DNA from: Anaerolineae bacterium
Lineage (GTDB): Bacteria; Chloroflexota; Anaerolineae; Aggregatilineales; UBA3940
Direction: 5' to 3'
Assembly: GCA_016926985.1 (NCBI GenBank)
Contig: JAFGNO010000010.1
Location: 1 to 13,173 of the forward strand
DNA length: 13,173 nucleotides
Made by a program: the position numbers and the translations under genes. Numbering within the stretch: the stretch's first letter is position 1; each line of letters opens with the position of its first letter. Positions 7,885 to 13,173 of this stretch are shown one piece after another. Under the pieces are notes generated by a model. The model made no database searches. It had not been told where the DNA came from and worked only from the letters and a program-made list of their open reading frames with translations.

Positions 7885-8313
7885 ATGGTCCTAACCAACC
7901 CACATAAAGATACGGGCCCAATACGCCGGGCTGCAAGCCTGCACATACCCGTGTTTGGCTGGCTGGTTCTGCTCTATGTCGCAACTGCGCTGCTGGCGAA
8001 TATCCCGGTGACCATCGCCCCTGCCCTGCTTGAGGTGCGGAATATCATCCTTCACGCCACCGCCTATGCGGTTCAGGCAGCCCTGGTGCTGCGGGTAGTT
8101 GGACATCCACCGGCGGGTTGGACCCAGCAACACACGTTTATCCTGCTGGCGGCAATGCTGGCAATGGGACTGGGCCAGGAGACGCTGCAAACACTGCTGC
8201 GACGGCAGTTATTCCTGGCAAACAGCCTGTTTGACCTGGGCATAGATGTCAGTGGGGCGGGGCTGGGGATCGCGTTCTACCGATGGATTCAATGGCGCCA
8301 TCATACGGATTGA
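7885..8313 (+). CDS. VanZ-like family membrane protein
   Basis: This is a 142-aa integral membrane protein with about four hydrophobic segments (near 20-38, 55-72, 84-98 and 117-133). The C-terminal half carries the VanZ-like pattern: a Glu/Gln pair at the end of a helix (GQETLQ, 97-102), then SLFDLGIDVSGAGLG (114-128) with its Asp and Gly positions. The usual Asn in that last motif appears to be Asp here. VanZ was named from teicoplanin resistance, but most family members have no known role, so no resistance function should be inferred. There is no clear ribosome binding site before the ATG. The gene precedes the OsmC-like gene by 37 nt on the same strand, so they are probably cotranscribed. 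Confidence 0.75.
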   Translation: MVLTNPHKDTGPIRRAASLHIPVFGWLVLLYVATALLANIPVTIAPALLEVRNIILHATAYAVQAALVLRVVGHPPAGWTQQHTFILLAAMLAMGLGQETLQTLLRRQLFLANSLFDLGIDVSGAGLGIAFYRWIQWRHHTD

Positions 8314-8350
8314 GTCATCTATATCGTTGTTCATGAGACAAGGAGACAAA

Positions 8351-8788
8351 ATGGGTGAAATACAGACAGTAGAAGTAACGCTGCAGAATGCCATGCTGTT
8401 CACGGGGACAGGATACCCGGCAGCGGATTCGGCAGTTGTTTATATGGATGCTTCGGACGAATTCGGCGGTCAGGGAAAGGGGATGCGGCCCCAGTCGCTG
8501 ATGCTGGTCAGCCTGGGCGGCTGCACCGGCATGGATGTGATCAGCATCCTGCGGAAGAAGCGGCAGGACGTGACCGGGCTGGCGATCACCATACAGGGCG
8601 AAAAAGCAGAGGAGCATCCCAAAGTCTATACCCGGATAGCTATTCACTTCGAGGTGACCGGCCATGAGGTGAAACCCGACGCTGTCGAGCGGGCGATTGA
8701 CCTGTCGATCAACAGCTACTGCCCGGTTGCGGGGCTGCTGAAGCAGGTTGTCCCAATTGAGACAACCTATACCATCGTTGAGGCGTAG
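8351..8788 (+). CDS. OsmC-family protein (putative thiol peroxidase-like)
   Basis: This 145-aa protein has the two hallmark OsmC-family cysteines: Cys58 in LGGCTGMDV and Cys124 in SINSYCPVAGLL. It also has an Arg in the GMRP stretch (Arg46) that precedes the first helix. Characterised OsmC/Ohr proteins are dimeric cytoplasmic enzymes that reduce organic hydroperoxides with these cysteines. The shorter YhfA-like branch, which this resembles in size, is less well defined. The ATG at 8351 is chosen because AGGAG lies 7 nt upstream. The in-frame ATGs at 8246 and 8333 lack a site, and the first lies inside the VanZ-like gene. Given the DegV/lipid genes nearby, a role against lipid hydroperoxides is possible, but that is inference. 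Confidence 0.88.
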   Translation: MGEIQTVEVTLQNAMLFTGTGYPAADSAVVYMDASDEFGGQGKGMRPQSLMLVSLGGCTGMDVISILRKKRQDVTGLAITIQGEKAEEHPKVYTRIAIHFEVTGHEVKPDAVERAIDLSINSYCPVAGLLKQVVPIETTYTIVEA

Positions 8789-8791
8789 ACA

Positions 8792-8824
8792 GGAACAAGG
8801 CGCTCGTGGTAAGCGCCTTGTTCC
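8792..8824. terminator. Perfect 13-bp hairpin between convergent genes, likely bidirectional terminator
   Basis: Arms 8792-8804 and 8812-8824 (GGAACAAGGCGCT and its exact complement) pair perfectly around a seven-base loop. The hairpin starts four bases after the OsmC-like stop and lies 40 bases before the end of the convergent membrane-protein gene. Neither side has a clean T-run, so it is a strong hairpin but not a textbook intrinsic terminator. Confidence 0.65.
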
Positions 8825-8864
8825 ATGACATTCAGTTTACTGTTCTGACAGCGTACAGACGCAG

Positions 8865-9371
8865 CTATTCAACTGGCGGCGGGGGCGGGACCTTGTCTTT
8901 CTGCGTGGCTGCGAAGATCGCGGCGCCGGCAGCGCCAAGAATAGCAGCAATGATCACGCCCCAGCAGAGTGACCCGCAGACAGCTCCTATAATTGTCCCG
9001 GCGCCACCACTGTACATGTCATAAACCTCGGGGGGAAGATCCAGGCCCGCATCTTCCAGCATATACAGCTGGTTGTAGATCGCGCCGGAGCCAATCTGGA
9101 TGGCCGAGAAAATCCCGTTCACAATTCCCATCAGCAAGCCGGAGATCGCGCCCGCAATTGCGCCGCCCAGTGCCATCGGGCCAGCATCAAGCGGTGTGTT
9201 GTTCTGCCGGGCAAAAACGGTGTACAAAACACCCACCCCGGCAAAACCAAGATAGACCAGGCAGCAGCAGGCAATCCCAACATACGGTATCCGGCCCAGC
9301 AGCGCCAGCACAAGCGCGCCGCCTGCGCCGATGCCTGCTGCTTTCAACAGAGCATTGGTATCAAGCTTCAT
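8865..9371 (-). CDS. Small glycine-rich membrane protein with polyproline tail, unknown function
   Basis: I do not recognise the family. The 168-aa product has about four hydrophobic segments (near 10-27, 30-53, 65-92 and 120-157), rich in Gly and Ala with GxxxG-like spacing. A short acidic, probably non-membrane loop lies at about 100-118 (MLEDAGLDLPPEVYDMY). Three adjacent cysteines occur in the second segment (IACCCLVYL). The C-terminus is charged and ends in five prolines followed by VE, which probably faces the cytoplasm. A clear AAGGAG site lies 9 nt before the ATG at 9371. The gene is convergent with the OsmC-like gene and divergent from the DegV array. The Gly/Ala-rich segments suggest tight helix packing or oligomers; no transport function is claimed. 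Confidence 0.75.
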   Translation of the reverse strand: MKLDTNALLKAAGIGAGGALVLALLGRIPYVGIACCCLVYLGFAGVGVLYTVFARQNNTPLDAGPMALGGAIAGAISGLLMGIVNGIFSAIQIGSGAIYNQLYMLEDAGLDLPPEVYDMYSGGAGTIIGAVCGSLCWGVIIAAILGAAGAAIFAATQKDKVPPPPPVE

Positions 9372-9436
9372 GGTGCAAGACTCCTTCTTTAACTCAAAAA
9401 TATGATGTGGTGGTTGTTCTCCATGCGTCTATCCTA

Positions 9437-9450
9437 TGACACATCTGTCA
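9437..9450. promoter_or_regulatory. Inverted repeat between membrane-protein gene and DegV array
   Basis: TGACA-CATC-TGTCA is a symmetrical 14-bp element in the 205-nt divergent region (9372-9576). The minus strand reads TTGACA across its right arm, so it may cover a -35 element of the membrane-protein gene. It is a candidate operator serving either direction. Confidence 0.35.
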
Positions 9451-9514
9451 AATGCACAAGCCCTTCGTGGTGGGGGATATATCCGGCTTTTTGCTAAAAA
9501 CGGTCAGGTCAAGT

Positions 9515-9544
9515 TTGTCGGGCGCGCTCAAACGGGTATACAAT
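9515..9544 (+). promoter_or_regulatory. Candidate sigma-70-type promoter of the DegV operon
   Basis: A TTGTCG hexamer (9515-9520) and TACAAT (9539-9544, five of six to consensus) are 18 nt apart. Transcription would begin near 9551, giving a leader of about 26 nt with the GGGAG ribosome site before the ATG at 9577. This placement argues against starting DegV copy 1 at the upstream ATG at 9436. Confidence 0.45.
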
Positions 9545-9576
9545 GCTGGCAAAGGATAGTTCAAAGGGAGACGGTC

Positions 9577-10428
9577 ATGATACGCGTTGTGACTGACAGC
9601 GGAATAGATCTCCCGCAGGAGATCATGAACCAATACCGGATCCGCTATGTGCCGGGGCGTATCGCCTTTGGCGACGAAGTGGTTAAATCCGGCTATGAAA
9701 TGCCCCCTGAGGAATTCTACAGGCGCGTTGCAGCGTCTGACAGGCTCCCTCAGCAGCGTGATTCAACCGTGCGTGATTTCAGAGAAATCTACCAGGAAGT
9801 GCTCGACGAAACACCGGGGACGGCCATTATCTCGATCCACGTTTCGTCGGTGCTGGCAGCCACAATAAACAACGCCCGATTGGCGGCGGCCTCATTTCCT
9901 CATGCCAATATTCACCTGTTTGACACCCTGTCCGCATCGGTTGGGCTTGGTCTGCTGGTCTGGGAGGCAGCTCGAATGGCCGGCGAAGGGATATCCGCTT
10001 CCGATATTCTCAAACGCCTGGAGGCCGCCAGGAAGGGGCTGAGTTCCTATTTCATCCTCAACACGCTCGACAATCTGGCCAAAGGCGGGCGCATGGGCTC
10101 AATGGCGCATGTCGTCGGATCGCTGCTCAATGTCAAGCCGGTGTTGATGCTTAAAGACGGCGCGATTGAGAGCTACGCCAGGCCGCGCTCGCGTGAAGCA
10201 TCGATCACTGCATTAAAGACCCTGGTACTGGATAGCTGCAAAGACCTCAGGAATGTCCGGTTAGGCGTAGGCCACGCGGTGTGTGAGGAGGAAGCAAAAC
10301 CCCTGTTCGATGAACTGGTAAACGCCATCCAGCCAGCACACGCCACAATGACAGAAATCGGCCCCAGCATCGGCACGCACGTGGGGGCTGGCTCGATTAC
10401 CGCCTGCTGGTTTGGCGTGGATGAATAA
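9577..10428 (+). CDS. DegV family protein, copy 1 (divergent ligand residues)
   Basis: This 283-aa protein is the normal length for the DegV/FakB family. It has the N-terminal VTDSGIDLP motif, the central LAKGGRMG motif (169-174) and the C-terminal IGTHVGAG motif with His258. FakB-type members bind a fatty acid and offer its carboxyl group to the kinase FakA. Two conserved signatures are missing here. The TSxP motif is replaced (Gln60-Arg61 where the other copies have Thr-Ser), and SGT reads AAT (Ala94 for Ser). Those Thr and Ser residues contact the carboxylate in studied FakB proteins, so this copy may bind a different ligand or none. ATG 9577 is chosen because GGGAG lies 6 nt upstream and the product starts MIRVVTD like its neighbours. 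The frame is open upstream to 9436, but that stretch covers the predicted promoter. It is the first gene of a three-gene DegV operon. Confidence 0.92.
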   Translation: MIRVVTDSGIDLPQEIMNQYRIRYVPGRIAFGDEVVKSGYEMPPEEFYRRVAASDRLPQQRDSTVRDFREIYQEVLDETPGTAIISIHVSSVLAATINNARLAAASFPHANIHLFDTLSASVGLGLLVWEAARMAGEGISASDILKRLEAARKGLSSYFILNTLDNLAKGGRMGSMAHVVGSLLNVKPVLMLKDGAIESYARPRSREASITALKTLVLDSCKDLRNVRLGVGHAVCEEEAKPLFDELVNAIQPAHATMTEIGPSIGTHVGAGSITACWFGVDE

Positions 10429-10457
10429 ACCGGGGAGGCCCGGAGCGGGTGAATCTC

Positions 10458-11327
10458 ATGATCAAAATAGTGACCGATACCAATGTCAATTTGCCGGAAG
10501 AGCTTGTCAGCCGGTTTGATATCACGCTTGTACCGGCTTACGTGATCTTTGGGCAGGAAGAACTGCGTGAGGGCGTGGATATCGATCTCGCGGGAGTGAT
10601 CGCCCGGCTGGACAACGGCGGCCCTTTCCCATTGACCAGCCAGCCGCCCCCGGCAGACTTTGAAGCGGCATACCGCCGGATTCTGGAGAAACAGCCGGAT
10701 GCACGCATCCTGTCCATCCATATCACCGGGGCGCAGAGCGGTACTGTGACATCAGCCAACCGCGCCGCCGACCAGATCATGGAAGAATTCCCGGATGCCA
10801 GAGTCTATGTGTTTGACTCGCGGGCCTTCTCCATCGGGCAGGCCCTGATGGTGCGGGAAGCGGCGATCATGGCCAGCCTGGACGAAGCAGTGGAGAAGAT
10901 CATCGACCGGCTGGCCGACATGCGCGACCGGCTCAAGACTTACTTTGTGCTCGACACCGTGGATTACCTCTACAAGGGCGGTCGGATCGGGCGGGCCGCG
11001 CACCTGGTCGGCTCACTGTTGAGCATCAAACCGGTGCTGACGGTGAAAGACGGTATGATGGAATCCTTCACCCGGTTCCGCACCAATTCGCAGGCCTTCA
11101 ATGCGCTGCGAGACCTCGTTCTGAAAGCCGGTGAAGGTGTGCATGGACTGCGGGTAGCTGTTGGTTACGCAATCCGAAAGATAGATGCCCAACGATTGGC
11201 GGACGAACTCCGCGAAAAGCTCGACCTGGACGTTCTGCTTGTCGAAGAAGTAGGCCCGGCGCTGGGGGTCTACACCGGCCCCGGCGCGTTGGGAATAGCC
11301 TGGTACAATCCCCCACAGGAAGAATGA
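10458..11327 (+). CDS. DegV family protein, copy 2
   Basis: This 289-aa DegV/FakB-type protein has VTDTNVNLP at its start, TSQP at 60-63, SGT at 94-96 and YKGGRIG around 172-178. The fatty-acid carboxylate ligands expected from FakB work (Thr60, Ser94) are therefore present. The C-terminal motif reads LGVYTGPG with Tyr272, where the other three copies have His. In characterised family members that His helps at the ligand/kinase site, so the change may alter binding or phosphotransfer. The ATG at 10458 gives the same MI(K/R)IVTD start as the paralogues and follows a GGTGA-type site; an in-frame GTG at 10449 is an alternative. It lies 29 nt after copy 1 and 4 nt before copy 3, so it is cotranscribed with both. 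Confidence 0.92.
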   Translation: MIKIVTDTNVNLPEELVSRFDITLVPAYVIFGQEELREGVDIDLAGVIARLDNGGPFPLTSQPPPADFEAAYRRILEKQPDARILSIHITGAQSGTVTSANRAADQIMEEFPDARVYVFDSRAFSIGQALMVREAAIMASLDEAVEKIIDRLADMRDRLKTYFVLDTVDYLYKGGRIGRAAHLVGSLLSIKPVLTVKDGMMESFTRFRTNSQAFNALRDLVLKAGEGVHGLRVAVGYAIRKIDAQRLADELREKLDLDVLLVEEVGPALGVYTGPGALGIAWYNPPQEE

Positions 11328-11331
11328 AACC

Positions 11332-12177
11332 ATGATCAGAGTTGTGACCGATACCACAGCCAGTGTACCAAACGGCTTTTTCGAGGAGCACAATATCCCG
11401 GTTATTGCGCAGTACGTTCACTTCGGGCAGGATGCCTACCGGGGATATTACGACATCAGCCCGGCACAGTTTTTTGAGATGCTCCCCAAAGCGCCTGAAC
11501 TGCCCAAGACCAGCGCCCCAACAGTGGGTGATTTCGTCACCCTGTTCGAATCGCTGCTGGCGGAAGACCCGGATGCCACGCTGCTGTGCATCCACCCCAG
11601 CACCGAAGTCAGCGGGACAGTGCGCTCGGCCATCCCGGCGCAAGACATGTTTCCCAAAGCCGATATCCATATCTTTGATACACGGTCGGTGTCGCTGGGG
11701 CTTGGATTGATGGTGATGGAAGCCGTGAAGATGGTCGAAGCCGGGGAAAGCCTGGAGTCGGTGCTCAAGATGCTGGCCTATATGCGCGACAATATGCAAG
11801 TCTATTTTGTGGTTGAAACGCTCGAATACCTCGCTAAAGGGGGCCGGATCGGTCGGGCGTCACACCTGGTCGGGACTCTGCTCGATATCAAGCCCATCCT
11901 GTCGCTGGTCGATGGCACAGTAACCAGCCACAGCAAAGCCCGCACGCGAAAACGCTCACTGGCCGAGATGCGGCAGATCGTGATGGAGAACGCGCAGGGC
12001 AAAGCCGGGCTGCACCTGGGCATCGCCCATGCCGTTTGCCGGGAAGAAGCCGAGGCATTTGGAAACGACCTGCAAGCAGTGCTGAACCCGGAGGTGTACC
12101 TGTTCACCGAGGTTGGCCCTGCCATCGGTGTCCATGCCGGGCCGGGCACGCTGGCGGTGGGATGGGTCTTGCTTTAG
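11332..12177 (+). CDS. DegV family protein, copy 3
   Basis: This 281-aa DegV/FakB-type protein has VTDTTASVP, TSAP at 60-63 (Ala for the usual Gln), SGT at 94-96, LAKGGRIG near 167-174 and IGVHAGPG with His258. The main ligand-contact residues expected from the family are intact, so acyl-chain binding is plausible. The start lies 4 nt after the copy 2 stop, with an AGGAAG-type site overlapping the end of copy 2. It is the last gene before the strong terminator at 12197. Confidence 0.93.
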   Translation: MIRVVTDTTASVPNGFFEEHNIPVIAQYVHFGQDAYRGYYDISPAQFFEMLPKAPELPKTSAPTVGDFVTLFESLLAEDPDATLLCIHPSTEVSGTVRSAIPAQDMFPKADIHIFDTRSVSLGLGLMVMEAVKMVEAGESLESVLKMLAYMRDNMQVYFVVETLEYLAKGGRIGRASHLVGTLLDIKPILSLVDGTVTSHSKARTRKRSLAEMRQIVMENAQGKAGLHLGIAHAVCREEAEAFGNDLQAVLNPEVYLFTEVGPAIGVHAGPGTLAVGWVLL

Positions 12178-12196
12178 ACCTGCGTCGTTAGTTTTC

Positions 12197-12228
12197 AGGG
12201 CCACACGCTGCTGTGGCCCTTTCTTTTG
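12197..12228 (+). terminator. Rho-independent terminator of the first three DegV genes
   Basis: Arms AGGGCCACA (12197-12205) and TGTGGCCCT (12212-12220) form a perfect nine-base-pair GC-rich stem with a six-base loop, followed by TTCTTTTG. It lies 20 nt after the stop of DegV copy 3 and is the clearest intrinsic terminator in the window. Confidence 0.88.
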
Positions 12229-12256
12229 TAACTCCCGTTGATAAGCGGGGTTTGAA

Positions 12257-12305
12257 TATAAGCACTGTTCCATTGACCCCCATATTGCGCCATTATGCTG
12301 AGGAG
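12257..12305 (+). promoter_or_regulatory. Promoter/ribosome-site region of DegV copy 4
   Basis: Between the terminator and copy 4 there are two -10-like elements. TATAAG (12257-12262) has only a close, poorly spaced TTGATA upstream. TATGCT (12294-12299) has TTGACC (12273-12278) 15 nt upstream. The second would give a very short leader beginning in the ribosome site. An AGGAG site (12301-12305) lies 8 nt before the ATG. Separate transcription of copy 4 is likely, but which element is used is unclear. Confidence 0.35.
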
Positions 12306-12313
12306 AGAGCCCC

Positions 12314-13168
12314 ATGATCCGGATCGTAACGGACAGCGATGCAAATATGCCCCAGGCTGTGCTGGATGACTATAATATCCCCTTTGCCCCTATCCAGATC
12401 ATCTTTGGGGACGAGGTGCTCAACGAGCGGGTTGATTTGACCGATGAAGAAGCCTACGACCGCATCACCAGCTCGCCGACCTTCCCCACGACAAGCCAGC
12501 CGTCGGTTGGCGCGTTCAAGACCATTTTTGACCAGATACTTGCTGAAACGCCGGATGCGACCATCCTGTCGGTGAACATCTCCGGGGCGATGAGCGGGAC
12601 GGTCGAATCGGCGCGGCAGGCTGCCGCGCTGCTGCCCGATGCCGACATCCACATCTTCGATACGCTTTCTGCCTCGCTGGGGCAGGGATTGATGGTGCGG
12701 CAGGCCGCCGATATGGCCCGGAATGGGCAGCCCCTAGAGGAAATCCTCAAGACGCTGGAAATCATGCGGGACAATATGAAGGTCCTGTTTGTCCTGAACA
12801 CGCTGGACTACCTCGCCAGGGGCGGGCGGATCGGAAAAGCCTCGCACCTGATGGGCACGCTGCTGGATTTCAAGCCGATCCTGACGCTGGAAAACGGCGT
12901 GATCGGCGCGCACAGCCGCCAGCGTACCTGGGGAAAAGCGGTCGCCTCGCTCAAAGAACTGGTGGCGGCGATGACGCCCGAGGGCGACGGCCCGGTCCAT
13001 ATGGGGATCGTCCATGCGCTCAGCGAGACCAAGGCGCTGGAACTGATGAAAGACCTGGAATCGAGCCTCCATCCTGAAGTGCTTATGTTTGGCTCGGTAG
13101 GCCCGGGGCTGGGCGTGCACACCGGGCCGGGCGCACTGGGCGTCTGCTGGGTGCGGATGCCGGGTTAG
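12314..13168 (+). CDS. DegV family protein, copy 4
   Basis: This 284-aa DegV/FakB-type protein has the most canonical motif set of the four: VTDSDANMP, TTSQPS with Thr60-Pro63, SGT at 94-96, LARGGRIG (167-174) and LGVHTGPGALG with His259. It is therefore the best candidate for an ordinary fatty-acid carrier working with a FakA-type kinase, which is not encoded in the window. It is separated from copy 3 by a terminator and 136 nt, and has a strong AGGAG site. The stop lies 5 nt from the window edge, so whether the array continues cannot be seen. Confidence 0.94.
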   Translation: MIRIVTDSDANMPQAVLDDYNIPFAPIQIIFGDEVLNERVDLTDEEAYDRITSSPTFPTTSQPSVGAFKTIFDQILAETPDATILSVNISGAMSGTVESARQAAALLPDADIHIFDTLSASLGQGLMVRQAADMARNGQPLEEILKTLEIMRDNMKVLFVLNTLDYLARGGRIGKASHLMGTLLDFKPILTLENGVIGAHSRQRTWGKAVASLKELVAAMTPEGDGPVHMGIVHALSETKALELMKDLESSLHPEVLMFGSVGPGLGVHTGPGALGVCWVRMPG

Positions 13169-13173
13169 TTTGC

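Noticed and set aside
7885..8313. Glycopeptide resistance gene
   Set aside because: Only family-level VanZ similarity is seen and no other van-type gene is present, so a resistance role is unsupported.
9436..9576. Longer start for DegV copy 1
   Set aside because: The added 47 residues do not resemble the other DegV copies, and the stretch contains a promoter-like element and the ribosome site for 9577.
11304..11309. TACAAT as an internal promoter before DegV copy 3
   Set aside because: No -35-like hexamer lies at a proper distance, and the 4-nt gap to copy 2 fits cotranscription.

Overview
The window has features of a moderately GC-rich, sensor-rich bacterium. A Chloroflexota (Anaerolineae-like) source is my best guess. 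It rests on the very long multi-GAF membrane kinase, several DegV paralogues side by side, an Era-type GTPase with a hydrophobic tail, and weak or absent Shine-Dalgarno sites at some genes. No rRNA or marker gene is present to prove it. I see no tRNA, rRNA, CRISPR array, insertion sequence or prophage gene. No stretch over 300 bases lacks a gene.

Left part (1-7733, minus strand). Reading leftwards from a divergent promoter region near 7734-7884, a 338-aa GTPase (6684-7700) overlaps by 8 nt a giant 1789-aa sensor histidine kinase (1322-6691). The kinase has a multipass membrane N-terminus, about seven GAF domains, one PAS domain, and a HisKA plus HATPase_c core. A 95-nt gap containing a hairpin and a possible leaderless promoter follows. 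Then comes the 5' part (408 codons) of a second membrane/GAF sensor that runs off the left edge. No response regulator is in view, so the kinase is an orphan here.

Middle (7734-9576). A plus-strand pair encodes a VanZ-like membrane protein and an OsmC-family protein with both redox cysteines. It ends at a perfect 13-bp hairpin shared with a convergent minus-strand gene for a small glycine-rich membrane protein with a polyproline tail. The two divergent intergenic regions (7701-7884 and 9372-9576) carry palindromes that look like operators.

Right part (9577-13168, plus strand). Four complete DegV-family (FakB-type fatty-acid-binding) genes lie in tandem. The first three form an apparent operon with gaps of 29 and 4 nt, closed by a rho-independent terminator. 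The fourth follows after a 136-nt gap with its own strong ribosome binding site. In characterised FakB proteins the acyl chain is bound and presented to the kinase FakA to make acyl-phosphate for phospholipid synthesis. No FakA/DhaL-type kinase is in the window. The four copies differ at the expected ligand-contact residues: copy 1 lacks the TSxP and SGT signatures, and copy 2 has Tyr where the others have the C-terminal His. The array therefore looks like a diversified set of lipid carriers rather than simple gene dosage, and it is the most interesting part of the window.
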